Assembly (NCBI GenBank): GCA_026985075.1
Contig: JALSQX010000001.1
Coordinates: 34,025-98,024 of the forward strand
Direction of reading: 5' to 3'
Source of the DNA: Blastocatellia bacterium
GTDB lineage: Bacteria; Acidobacteriota; Blastocatellia; HR10; J050
Length of the DNA: 64,000 bases
The translations under genes and the position numbers were made by a program. The notes beneath the pieces were generated by a model. The model had not been told where the DNA came from, searched no databases, and worked only from the letters and a program-made list of their open reading frames with translations. Positions 17,873-26,223 of the stretch are shown here, piece by piece (positions within the stretch are counted from its first letter, which is position 1; each line of letters begins with the position of its first letter).

Positions 17873-18405
17873 CTGAGGTGGTCAAACTTGACGATTTGGA
17901 GTTCAGCCGACAAGAGTTGTGGTATGCCATTCATACCAAGCCTCGTCAGGAGGATTTCGCCGAGGCCAACTTGCGCAATCTGGGGTTGCCGACCTTCAAT
18001 CCCAAGTTGAAGGAGAAAAAGCTCATTCGAGGCGTTCGGCAGGACGTGATAAAACCACTGTTTCCCAGTTACATCTTCTGCAAGTTTCGCTGCCGGGATT
18101 TTCTCCGGGCGGTCAAATATGCGCGCGGCGTTCGCGATATCGTTCGCGCCGGCGATATTCCCATCCCGGTGGGCGAGGAGATCATCGCCGTCATCCGTCA
18201 GCGCATGAAGGGTGGGTATGTGGTTATCGAACCGCCCAAATTCAACCCCGGCGATAAGGTGGTGGTCGAGGATGGACCCTTGCGGGGATTCGTCGGCATC
18301 TTCGAGCGAGAGACCAAAGATTCGGAGCGTGTCGTCATCCTGTTGAACACGATCAAATATCAAGCGCGGGTGGTGATGGAGCGAGAGCATTTGAAGAAGA
18401 TCTGA
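17869..18405 (+). CDS. Specialised NusG paralogue (RfaH/UpxY-like antiterminator)
   Basis: This 178-residue protein has a NusG N-terminal domain (LWYAIHTKPRQEDFAEANL, KPLFPSYIFCKF) and a C-terminal KOW domain (FNPGDKVVVEDGPLRGFVGI). Housekeeping NusG is normally encoded with secE and rplK. One embedded in an exopolysaccharide cluster, with ATGA coupling to the gene before it, resembles LoaP, UpxY and RfaH, which help RNA polymerase read through long surface-polysaccharide operons. The likely role is processive antitermination of this cluster. No ops-like recruiting element was identified with confidence. Start ATG 17869 fits the domain boundary. Confidence 0.85.
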   Translation: MTEVVKLDDLEFSRQELWYAIHTKPRQEDFAEANLRNLGLPTFNPKLKEKKLIRGVRQDVIKPLFPSYIFCKFRCRDFLRAVKYARGVRDIVRAGDIPIPVGEEIIAVIRQRMKGGYVVIEPPKFNPGDKVVVEDGPLRGFVGIFERETKDSERVVILLNTIKYQARVVMEREHLKKI

Positions 18406-18456
18406 TCGAAGAGAGCCCATCTTCATCCTCGGCGAGCCGACCATGGAGAAGACATT

Positions 18457-19416
18457 ATGGCTACGTACCTGGTGACCGGGGGAGCGGGATTCATCGGATC
18501 GCACCTGGTCGAAGCCTTGGTGAATCGGGGAGAGCGCGTTCGCGTCTTGGATAATCTGAGCGAGGGGAAGATGGAGAATGTGGCCTCGGTGATCGATCGC
18601 ATCGAGTTCATGCGGGCCGATGTTCGTGATCCCGAGGCGGTGCGAGCGGCCGTCGAAGGCGTGGATTACGTCCTGCATCAGGCGGCACTGCGCTCGGTGC
18701 CTCGCTCGGTGGACGATCCGCTGTCCACCAACGACGTGAACATCACCGGGACGTTGCACCTGTTACGAGCCGCTCATCAGGCCGGTGTGAAGCGAGTGGT
18801 CTGTGCATCATCTTCATCAGTGTATGGTGGGAGCGGCGAAGCGCAGCAGTCCGAATCGCAGTTGCCCGCCCCTCTCTCTCCCTATGCGGTATCCAAGATC
18901 GCCGATGAATATTACTGCGCCGTGTTCACCAGAACGTATGGATTGGAGACGGTGAGTCTGCGGTACTTCAACGTGTTCGGTCCACGCCAGGACCCGGCAT
19001 CTGAGTATGCGGCGGTCATTCCCCGCTTCATCCTCGCCGCTCTGAACGATGAGCCGCTGGAGATCCACGGGGATGGATTGCAGTCGCGGGATTTCACCTA
19101 CGTAGATAATGTCGTCGAGTTCAATCTCCTGGCAGCGACGGCGCCCGATATTGCCGGCGAGGTGTTCAATGTCGGGTGTGGCCAGAGCTATCAGGTGCTC
19201 GAGATTAAGACCTATCTGGAGAAGATCCTGGGGAGATCATTGAAGTTCTATCATGCGCCGCCGCGAAAAGGCGACGCGCGATATACGTGCGCCGATATGA
19301 GCAAGGCCCGGCGGCTGCTGGGATACGAGCCGAAGATTCCGTTCGAAGATGGGTTGCGCCGAACGCTGGCTTATTTCCAACAAGAGATGCGTCGAGGGAC
19401 GGGTTCGACATCATGA
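18457..19416 (+). CDS. NAD-dependent nucleotide-sugar epimerase (UDP-GlcNAc/Glc 4-epimerase, WbpP-like)
   Basis: This 319-residue extended SDR enzyme has VTGGAGFIGSHLVEAL (NAD site) and HQAALRSVPRSVDDP. It continues with CASSSSVYGGSG and SPYAVSKIADEYY (catalytic Tyr-x-x-x-Lys), then RYFNVFGPRQDP. The RSVPRSV...DP and RYFNVFGPRQDP combination is typical of WbpP/TviC-type UDP-N-acetylglucosamine 4-epimerases, though UDP-glucose epimerase activity cannot be excluded. Together with the WbpA-like dehydrogenase two genes upstream it could give UDP-GalNAcA. Its TGA overlaps the next gene's ATG. Confidence 0.88.
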   Translation: MATYLVTGGAGFIGSHLVEALVNRGERVRVLDNLSEGKMENVASVIDRIEFMRADVRDPEAVRAAVEGVDYVLHQAALRSVPRSVDDPLSTNDVNITGTLHLLRAAHQAGVKRVVCASSSSVYGGSGEAQQSESQLPAPLSPYAVSKIADEYYCAVFTRTYGLETVSLRYFNVFGPRQDPASEYAAVIPRFILAALNDEPLEIHGDGLQSRDFTYVDNVVEFNLLAATAPDIAGEVFNVGCGQSYQVLEIKTYLEKILGRSLKFYHAPPRKGDARYTCADMSKARRLLGYEPKIPFEDGLRRTLAYFQQEMRRGTGSTS

Positions 19417-20279
19417 TCGATCTTCACACCCACACGAGCATTTCCGATGGAACGCTTTCGCCGACCGAACTGGTTCGCGCCGCCAAGGAGAAGCATCTGG
19501 AGGCGGTGGCCGTGACCGATCATGATATTGTCGATGGACTGCCCGAAGCGCTGGCCGCCGGGCGAGAGGTCGGTCTTCTGGTCATTCCCGGCGTCGAAAT
19601 CAGCGCCGACAGCCGGGCCGGGTCAATGCACATATTGGGGTATTTCGTGGATTATCGCGACGTCTCATTCCGGCGCGCCCTTCAGGAATTGCGCCAGTAT
19701 CGGAATGAGCGCAATCCCAAGATCGTCGCTAAACTCAATCAACTGGGCCTGGCCCTCACCTACGAGGAAGTCAAAGCCAAAGCCGGTCGCGGAGCCGTAG
19801 GGCGTCCCCATTTCGCTCAAGTGCTCGTCGAGAAAGGATACGTGCGATCGACGCAGGAGGCGTTCGATAAATACCTCAAGGCGGGCGCGCCCGCCTATGT
19901 GGATAAAAAGCGCTTGGCGCCCGCCGAAGCCATCGATCTCATCCATCGAGCCGGCGGGCTCGCCGTGATGGCCCATCCGGTTCGGTTGAACGTGCGCGAC
20001 GAGCGCGATCTGGAGGCGCTCATCCGCGACGTCATTGATTGTGGCGTCGATGGGATTGAGGCCTACTATAGCGATCACAGTCGTGAGTTGACGCGCTGGT
20101 TGCTCGACATGGCGCGACGGTTCGATCTGCTCGTGTTTGGAGGGAGTGACTTTCATGGCGACCATAAGCCTCATATCGATCTCGGCGTGGGCCGAGGCGA
20201 TCTGGCCGTTCCCGTCGAGTTATTGAAGCCCATCGAACGGCGTTTCGGCAGGAGCCTCAGCGATGTCGATGGCTGGTGA
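19413..20279 (+). CDS. PHP-domain phosphoesterase (RNase AM / TrpH-like)
   Basis: This 288-residue PHP protein starts MIDLHTHTSISDGTLSP, with VAVTDHDIVDGL and IPGVEISAD. Further segments are VMAHPVRLN, GVDGIEAYYSDHS and VFGGSDFHGDHKP, which together supply the metal ligands. This arrangement, including the helical insert in the middle, is that of the YciV/TrpH group that hydrolyses 3',5'-nucleoside bisphosphates or 5' ends of small RNAs. The TrpH-type substrate pAp is produced when PAPS donates sulfate. Its position just before APS kinase and ATP sulfurylase therefore makes pAp recycling an attractive, unproven role. ATGA coupling to the epimerase sets the start. Confidence 0.82.
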   Translation: MIDLHTHTSISDGTLSPTELVRAAKEKHLEAVAVTDHDIVDGLPEALAAGREVGLLVIPGVEISADSRAGSMHILGYFVDYRDVSFRRALQELRQYRNERNPKIVAKLNQLGLALTYEEVKAKAGRGAVGRPHFAQVLVEKGYVRSTQEAFDKYLKAGAPAYVDKKRLAPAEAIDLIHRAGGLAVMAHPVRLNVRDERDLEALIRDVIDCGVDGIEAYYSDHSRELTRWLLDMARRFDLLVFGGSDFHGDHKPHIDLGVGRGDLAVPVELLKPIERRFGRSLSDVDGW

Positions 20280-20362
20280 GCGATTGAAAGCTCGCCGGGA
20301 ACAGGTCGCCGCTCGATTCAGCAGGTCGAGGACATCAGAACGATGCATGGAGGATGAAACGT

Positions 20363-21103
20363 ATGCCCGAAGGATTCACCGTGTGGTTCACCGGATTGCC
20401 CAGCTCGGGAAAGAGCACGTTAGCGCGCCTGCTGGAGCCGGTGATCCAGCAACGAGGATTACACGTTGAAGTATTCGATGGAGACGAAGTGCGGCAGCAC
20501 CTCTCTAAAGGATTGGGATTTTCCAAGGAGGATCGAGATGAGAATATTCGTCGCATCGCCTACGTCGCCGGATTGGTGACGCGCACCGGCGGTGTGGCCA
20601 TCACCTGTGCGATCTCGCCCTATCGAGCGCTTCGCCAGGAGGCGCGGCAGCGAATCGGACGGTTCGTCGAAGTGTTCGTTCACTGTCCAGTAGAGGAGTG
20701 CATCGAGCGGGATGTCAAAGGGCTCTACAAAAAGGCGCTCAGCGGTGAAATCCAGAATTTCACCGGCATCTCCGATCCCTATGAGGAGCCGGAGCATCCG
20801 GAGGTCGTGGTGGAGACGCATCGGGAATCGCCCGAAGAGAGTCTCTCCAAGATCGTGCGGCGCCTGGAGGAACTGGGCTATCTGCCGCCGGAGGGATTCG
20901 GTGGGCTGACGCCGGTCTCCGTGCCCACCTATCTCTATCGGGAGATCCAGCAGCGACTGGACCGAAGCCGGTTCCACGATGTCTCTCATTACGTGACGCA
21001 TCTGCTCGTCCAGGCGTTGGAGGATCTCGAAGAGATGCCCATCACCGATCAGCAACGGCAGCAGATTCTGGGACGATTGAGAGAGTTAGGATACGTGGAG
21101 TGA
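20363..21103 (+). CDS. cysC: Adenylyl-sulfate kinase with extra C-terminal ribbon-helix-helix-like domain
   Basis: This 246-residue protein phosphorylates APS to PAPS. The P-loop is GLPSSGKST (residues 11-19), followed by [39 protein letters not shown] and [20 protein letters not shown], all hallmarks of APS kinase, which normally ends near residue 180. About 65 further residues follow. [17 protein letters not shown] then [13 protein letters not shown] has the strand-helix-helix spacing of ribbon-helix-helix folds, and the tail ends [15 protein letters not shown] 20354 abuts GGAGG, so ATG 20363, with a 9-nt spacer, is the better start. Sat follows 110 nt downstream. Confidence 0.9.
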   Translation: MPEGFTVWFTGLPSSGKSTLARLLEPVIQQRGLHVEVFDGDEVRQHLSKGLGFSKEDRDENIRRIAYVAGLVTRTGGVAITCAISPYRALRQEARQRIGRFVEVFVHCPVEECIERDVKGLYKKALSGEIQNFTGISDPYEEPEHPEVVVETHRESPEESLSKIVRRLEELGYLPPEGFGGLTPVSVPTYLYREIQQRLDRSRFHDVSHYVTHLLVQALEDLEEMPITDQQRQQILGRLRELGYVE

Positions 21104-21213
21104 GCGACGGGTGGAGAGTGCTCTTGGAGCGAGAGCGCGGCACTCGTTGTTGGTTGCTTCGAGCAGGGGAGCCGAGAAGGTCGTCATGCTCGTCCTGATG
21201 GAGGTTCATACTG

Positions 21214-22356
21214 ATGATTCCCAAACCCCATGGTGGTAAACTCGTCGATCGCGTGTTGAGTGTCAGGGAGCGAGATCAAGTGCTCGCCGAGGTGGACGCG
21301 CTCCCTCAGTTGACGCTTCATACCGAACTGGCCACGGATGTGATGAACATTGCCACCGGCGTGTTCAGTCCGCTGGAAGGATTCATGAACGAGGACGATT
21401 TCCGGGGCGTGCTCCATCATAAGCGCCTCGCCAATGGTCTCCCGTGGACGATTCCCATCGTGCTCGACGTCGGCGAAGAGGACATCCGACGACTCGGGCG
21501 CCCGACGGTGCTCATGTGCGATGGTCATCCGGTGGCCTTGTTTCACCCGGGGAAGCCCTTCCGTTATGATAAAGAGGAATTTGCCCGGCAGGTATACGGG
21601 ACCACCGATCGCCGGCATCCGGGCGTGGCGCGCCTGGAGGGTATGAAGGAGTGGCTCGTGGGTGGAGAGGTCGATCTCATCCAGGAGATCGAAACGCCGT
21701 TTTATAAATATAGTCTCCGGCCGATCGAAACCCGCGTCTTATTCGAGACCAAAGGCTGGCGCACAGTGGTCGGCTTTCAGACGCGGAACGTTCCCCATCT
21801 CGGACATGAATACGTGCAGAAAACGGCGCTCACCTTCGCCGATGGACTGTTCATCAATCCGGTGATCGGTCGGAAGAAGCCTGGTGATTTCAAAGACGAG
21901 GTCATCCTCAAAGCCTATGACGCGCTGATGGCGCACTATTATTTGAAAGAACGCGCTGTGATGGCCATCTTGCGGACGGAAATGCGATATGCTGGTCCTC
22001 GGGAGGCCATCTTCCATGCCATCGTACGGAAAAACTTCGGCTGCACCTATTTCATCGTGGGGCGCGATCACGCCGGCGTGGGTGATTTCTACCCGCCATA
22101 TGCTGCCCAGGAGATCTTCGATGAGTTTCCCGATCTCGGCATCATGCCGCTCTTTTTCAAGGCATTCTTCCATTGCCGACGCTGTGGGAGCGTCGCTAAT
22201 GAGAAGACGTGCCCCCACGGCGAGGATGATCGATTGAACTTCAGCGGCACGCGATTGAGAGAACTGCTCTCCAAAGGTGAGTTGCCCCCCAAAGAACTCA
22301 TTCGACCCGAGGTGGCCAAGATCATCATCGAGTTCGGAGATCCGTTCGTCGCCTGA
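21214..22356 (+). CDS. sat: Sulfate adenylyltransferase (ATP sulfurylase)
   Basis: This 380-residue ATP sulfurylase makes APS from sulfate and ATP, supplying the kinase encoded upstream. The family layout is clear: an N-terminal PUA-like domain (ATDVMNIATGVFSPLEGFMN), the nucleotide-binding FQTRNVPHLGHEYVQ, the variant of the usual QTRNPxHxxHE motif, and GRDHAGVGDFY. A C-terminal cysteine-bearing loop CRRCGSVANEKTCPHG looks like a small metal or structural site. A GGAGG about 9 nt upstream supports ATG 21214. The last 268 bases also lie antisense to the extended reading frame of the neighbouring 5'-nucleotidase. Confidence 0.92.
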   Translation: MIPKPHGGKLVDRVLSVRERDQVLAEVDALPQLTLHTELATDVMNIATGVFSPLEGFMNEDDFRGVLHHKRLANGLPWTIPIVLDVGEEDIRRLGRPTVLMCDGHPVALFHPGKPFRYDKEEFARQVYGTTDRRHPGVARLEGMKEWLVGGEVDLIQEIETPFYKYSLRPIETRVLFETKGWRTVVGFQTRNVPHLGHEYVQKTALTFADGLFINPVIGRKKPGDFKDEVILKAYDALMAHYYLKERAVMAILRTEMRYAGPREAIFHAIVRKNFGCTYFIVGRDHAGVGDFYPPYAAQEIFDEFPDLGIMPLFFKAFFHCRRCGSVANEKTCPHGEDDRLNFSGTRLRELLSKGELPPKELIRPEVAKIIIEFGDPFVA

Positions 22357-24113
22357 GGCGCGAGCGATGAGGCACCCACCTTCGAGGATGGCCGGTATTC
22401 ATCCATCATCCATCCCATCCGGTGCGGCGCACGCGGCGACGTAGCGAAGGGCAACAGGCGCCAGTTCTGACTCGGCTGGTCGGGGATGAGGCGATGCTGT
22501 GTCACCCATTCGATGATGAGCGTGCGGATGTCCCGATTCGAGCGGTAGACGATGGGAGCCCGTTTCAGCATCGTGTATCCTCCACCACCATTGACGCGAT
22601 AATTGTTGGTGGCTACGCGGAACATTTGATCTGGATCGACGGGTTTCCCTCGAAACGTCAGATGGACGATGCGATCTCCCACCGGGCGGCGAAGGTCGAT
22701 ATCGTATCGGACACCTTCGGCAGTATCGAAGTTGAAGCCGGGAACGTCGGGATTCACCAGCTCGCGTGGCGTGGCTCCCGGACGGTAAGGGAGGAAGTAC
22801 CGCGCCGCATGTTCTAACGCCTGTTTGAGTTGGCGACCGGTCAATTCGACGACGACGAGCGTATTCTCGTAAATGTAAAGGCTGGCAATTTGTCGCACCG
22901 TCACCGGTCCAGCCGGGATGTGAACCGAGGGATTGAACATGGCGGCCAGGGAGACGTCGGCTTTCCCCACGTCCAATTGCACCCGATGAATGAGGTCCAG
23001 AATAGCCGTGTCCTTGAATCGCGCCTCGCGCCCATCCAGATCCCTGGCCGTCTGGCCAATCACCGTATCGAGCCAGGCTTCCGTTCGTTGATGGTATGGT
23101 CTGGCCAGATCCAGGATCTCCGCATCGGCGGTGACGGCGTCATTGACGGGGATCAATCGACCGTGTTTGGCCACTATTCGCCATCGCCCATCCGTCCCTC
23201 GCTCCAGGACGAGATCGACGCGGGCCAGATGCTCCGCCCACCGGCCGGCATTGACCAGCAAGACGCCATTGACCAATGCTTCCGGGACTCGCCGATGGGT
23301 ATGTCCCATGAGGATCACGTCCACACCGGGAACGGATTCGGCGATCTCATAGGCGCGATTCTCTCCGGGGATCTCAGAGGGCCGACGACGTCCCGTCTTC
23401 GGATCGCGATCCAGTCCCATATGAGCGGCGATGACGACGACGTCACATCGTTCCTTCCGGCGGAGAATGGGAACCCACCGCCGAGCTTCCTCCAGGGCAT
23501 CGCGAAATTCCAACCCGGCGTAGTTCTCCCTGTTCTCCCACACTGGCACCCCAGGAGTCGTCAACCCGAGAACGCCCACTCGCACACTCCCCACTTCGCG
23601 GATCGCATAAGGCGCGAAATAATTCGATCCATCGCTCTGGCGAGTGATGTTGGCCGAGAGCCAGGGAAAACCAGCTTGACGCCGTGCCTTGTCAATCACC
23701 TGGAGACCAAAATTGAATTCGTGATTCCCCACTGTCATGGCGTCATAGCCCATGTAGCTCATGACCAGCATCATGGGATCGGGCCATGTTCGCGCTCTCG
23801 TGTGATGATAATAGACGAGCGGCGTGCCTTGAATGCCATCGCCGTTGTCGATGAGGAGTGTATTGGGTTGCTCTCGACGAATCTGTTTGACGATGGTGAA
23901 GATCTTGGCCAGGCCACGATTGGCCGGCCGATCAGTGTAATAGTCGATCGGATAGATGTTCCCATGAACGTCGGTCGTACCGAGAAGCGTGATCGAGGTC
24001 CGCGCCGGTGGATCGACATCGAAACGCTCAGCGCTCCAGGCACCCAGGCCGAGAAGAGCGAGGGCGAGGAGCAGAGAGGAGGTACTACGAAATCGCCACT
24101 GACGGTCTTCCAT
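22089..24113 (-). CDS. 5'-nucleotidase / 2',3'-cyclic phosphodiesterase family, exported, with anomalous C-terminal extension
   Basis: This protein of about 674 residues has a signal sequence (SSLLLALALLGLGAWSA) and the metallophosphoesterase core. The core reads ITLLGTTDVHGNIYP, LLIDNGDGIQGTP, TVGNHEFNFG, IAAHMGLDRD and ILMGHTHRRVP. The C-terminal substrate-binding domain (ANNYRVNGGGGY-like TNNYRVNGGGGYTML) follows. Such enzymes release phosphate from nucleotides in the periplasm. Family proteins normally end near the NWRLLPF segment, but here the frame runs on for about 110 more residues. That tail is simply the antisense of the sat 3' end and looks non-native. The natural stop was probably lost, or a sequencing frameshift is present. 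ATG 24113 precedes the signal peptide; ATG 24161 is an alternative. Confidence 0.85.
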   Translation of the reverse strand: MEDRQWRFRSTSSLLLALALLGLGAWSAERFDVDPPARTSITLLGTTDVHGNIYPIDYYTDRPANRGLAKIFTIVKQIRREQPNTLLIDNGDGIQGTPLVYYHHTRARTWPDPMMLVMSYMGYDAMTVGNHEFNFGLQVIDKARRQAGFPWLSANITRQSDGSNYFAPYAIREVGSVRVGVLGLTTPGVPVWENRENYAGLEFRDALEEARRWVPILRRKERCDVVVIAAHMGLDRDPKTGRRRPSEIPGENRAYEIAESVPGVDVILMGHTHRRVPEALVNGVLLVNAGRWAEHLARVDLVLERGTDGRWRIVAKHGRLIPVNDAVTADAEILDLARPYHQRTEAWLDTVIGQTARDLDGREARFKDTAILDLIHRVQLDVGKADVSLAAMFNPSVHIPAGPVTVRQIASLYIYENTLVVVELTGRQLKQALEHAARYFLPYRPGATPRELVNPDVPGFNFDTAEGVRYDIDLRRPVGDRIVHLTFRGKPVDPDQMFRVATNNYRVNGGGGYTMLKRAPIVYRSNRDIRTLIIEWVTQHRLIPDQPSQNWRLLPFATSPRAPHRMGWMMDEYRPSSKVGASSLAPQATNGSPNSMMILATSGRMSSLGGNSPLESSSLNRVPLKFNRSSSPWGHVFSLATLPQRRQWKNALKKSGMMPRSGNSSKISWAAYGG

Positions 24114-24161
24114 GTTGATCAGCCTTCGCGTTCTTCGATCGGGCGAGTAATTATGAATCAA

Positions 24162-25249
24162 TCAGTGAATCGGCGGCAAGTTGGTGAGAGTTGATCGGTG
24201 ACACGTTCATCCTGCTTCGTGAGAGCGAATAGCCATCATCACCGATGCGCAGAGGGCGGAGAAGAACGGTGGATCCTCACGTCTGACTCAACGCTCGAAC
24301 GTTGTTCGCCAGGGAACGGTTCTCTCCAGCGCGCCGATCAGCGGTTGGGAGTTCCCGGGAGGACGTCATGCACCAAGAGGCGCACCTGAGCGAGCGATCT
24401 TTCACCATAGGCGGGCACGAGTCATTCTTCTTTGGCCCCATTCCTCGAATACCCTGGAGCTGGCCTTCGAGGATGGTGGCGCTTCCGACCCAGAGGACGA
24501 GACGTGACCCCTCCCCGCTGACCGGCCGCAGAGCCTCCCAGCAGGAAGGTGAGCCGTCCGTGACCGGCCGACGCCATGACCCCTCCCCGCAGCCAGGCTA
24601 CGGGGGCTCTCTCCAAGCTCTGTGCCCATCTGTGGACGATGAATGCGATTGCATAGTCATCGAAACGATAATCCCGTACAACATCTGTGTCCATCCGTGG
24701 CGATGAATGGCCTCCTGTTACTCGCAGAACCAGGCGCGCTCCTCCGTCCGGTACCGAACGTCTTCGCTCAGGCCCCGAAACCGGCCTTCGAGGATAGTGA
24801 CGCTCCTTGCTCTGAGGAAGCTGGCCGTTAGAACTCACACCGACCGATCTACCGTCCCGCGCTTGGTGACGCACGGGTATGGCAACGACGTCAAGCTGCT
24901 CGCACCAGCCAATCTGCTATCCTTACAAAACGGATCGGATGGATCTTGTTCTAGAGACGATGCCCCGCCCGCTTTCAAAAAGGGTGGCGCCGAATGGCAT
25001 CTGGCGTTACTCGTTCTCCAGTGGTCGATCATAGCCGATGATCGATCTTCTCCCTTGTACGTGCGCCCTCCGAGTTCTCCGGTGTGGTCATCACAAGCTG
25101 GCCAGGATCGACCACCTCTCGGAGATGGGGCCGCCTTTTCAAGACTCATGGGAATGGGGAGATCAGTATCCTGGCGCGTGCTTCGGGCTTTTTTGCGCGC
25201 CTTCCGGATTGTTGACTCCCGGTTGGTGCTTCCCGGGCTTTGATCCACG
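24162..25249. other. Non-coding gap with palindromes and repeats
   Basis: No gene is supported over about 1.1 kb. It contains dispersed palindromes near 24440-24475, 24504-24540 and 24577-24615, and a related GGCCTTCGAGGATAGTGACGC edge near 24785. An imperfect 25-bp repeat CTGTG(C/T)CCATC(T/C)GTGG...CGATGAATG occurs at 24620-24645 and 24685-24709. Confidence 0.6.
24504..24615. repeat. Two dispersed GC-rich palindromes
   Basis: GTGACCCCTCCCCGCTGACCGGCCGCAG... (24504-24540) and ATGACCCCTCCCCGCAGCCAGGCTACGGGGG (24577-24615, quoted only as edges and core) share the left edge TGACCCCTCCCCGC. In the second copy the CCCCG and CGGGG arms pair. They belong to the same family as 9484-9822. Confidence 0.6.
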
Positions 25250-25278
25250 TTGACAACTGATGGTCTCTTTGGTAGGGT
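25250..25278 (+). promoter_or_regulatory. Sigma70-type promoter (TAGGGT -10 type)
   Basis: TTGACA at 25250-25255 and TAGGGT at 25273-25278 are spaced by 17 bp, with GGTAGGGTTC around the -10 box as at 5648-5657. This box arrangement shows that a TTG reading start at 25250 is not a start codon. The gene at 25340 has a leader of roughly 55 nt. Confidence 0.5.
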
Positions 25279-25339
25279 TCCTTCCTCGCTGTCATCGAAG
25301 CGTGGAATGGAGTTTCGGACGCAGGGAGGAAAATGCAGG

Positions 25340-26089
25340 ATGAACCGCTTTCGAATGCTCATCGCCCTATTCGTCGTGATCGCCGTTTCAGGAGTTCTCA
25401 CCACTGCCTCCACGCCGCCGCGAGCGGTTCAGGAGCCCGAGGATCTCACCGTCGTCCCCCGCACGCCGGTGGTGTATGAAGGAATGCGAATTCAAGCTGG
25501 ATTGCAACTCCCTGACGGAACCTGGAAGACGCGACCGGTTCAACAGCGAATTCCTTGCATCGGGAAGATCACCGCCGGCGTTCCCATCTTCTCGGCGGTG
25601 CAGGTCGAACAAGTGGGCTCCGAGCCCGAATGGAAAGAGATACCCATCGAGTTCAAAGACATCGAACAAACGTTCACCACGCGCGTCTTGATCGTTCCCA
25701 CCGAGGGAATCATCGATGACCTGCAAGTGAATGTGACTGCGGGCGGTGAACCGCTTCGCGTCGAGGCAGAGACGACCGCACCGATTGCCGTCATGGAATT
25801 GGTCGGTGAGACGACGCTCGAGCTGGAGCTCCCTCGGATCACCCGCGAGATCGCCAAGATCGTGTTGAACATATTGGATCTTCGACGGAACATCAATCTG
25901 GACGAGGCGTTGAGCCAACTGGAGATTCCCAATATGCATCTGCGATGGATTCCCGTTTCGGCCGAAGGCATCGCCGAATTCGTCTCTCCCGATCCCAACA
26001 TGCCTCCCGGATTGCAGCAGCAACTGGCCGATATGGACACTGTCCGCGTCCACATTATTGGAGCGGGATCATTACGGCTGCTCCGCTGA
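25340..26089 (+). CDS. Secreted or periplasmic protein of unknown function
   Basis: This protein has about 249 residues. The N-terminus MNRFRMLIALFVVIAVSGVL is a signal peptide or anchor. Mature sequence begins near the APPRAVQEPEDL-like region, and the rest is mostly beta-rich with Val/Ile/Glu alternation (TLELELPRITREIAKIV). I recognise no catalytic motif, no cysteine pattern and no family. The ribosome-binding site GGGAGGA sits 9 nt before ATG 25340. Promoter and leader place it as a single-gene unit, and polA follows from its own promoter. Confidence 0.65.
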   Translation: MNRFRMLIALFVVIAVSGVLTTASTPPRAVQEPEDLTVVPRTPVVYEGMRIQAGLQLPDGTWKTRPVQQRIPCIGKITAGVPIFSAVQVEQVGSEPEWKEIPIEFKDIEQTFTTRVLIVPTEGIIDDLQVNVTAGGEPLRVEAETTAPIAVMELVGETTLELELPRITREIAKIVLNILDLRRNINLDEALSQLEIPNMHLRWIPVSAEGIAEFVSPDPNMPPGLQQQLADMDTVRVHIIGAGSLRLLR

Positions 26090-26188
26090 ATTGAACAGGC
26101 TCCGGTCTCTGTGCATCCGGGTTCGACTGCCTTGGCCGATCATCCTGATCTCTGCTCCATCTCGTTGGAAGTGGAAGCACCCGCTTGC

Positions 26189-26218
26189 TTGACTCGCTTC
26201 CATCGGGGAGATTACCAT
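26189..26218 (+). promoter_or_regulatory. Candidate promoter of polA
   Basis: TTGACT at 26189-26194 and TACCAT at 26213-26218 are spaced by 18 bp. The ATG pair at 26224 and 26227 begins 5-8 nt beyond the -10 box, consistent with a leaderless message. Confidence 0.45.
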
Positions 26219-26223
26219 CAACG

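Noticed and set aside
22422-24194. Long plus-strand open frames opposite the 5'-nucleotidase (131 and 454 codons)
   Set aside because: They are the antisense of a protein with clear metallophosphoesterase motifs, show no family features themselves, and arise from codon bias on the other strand.
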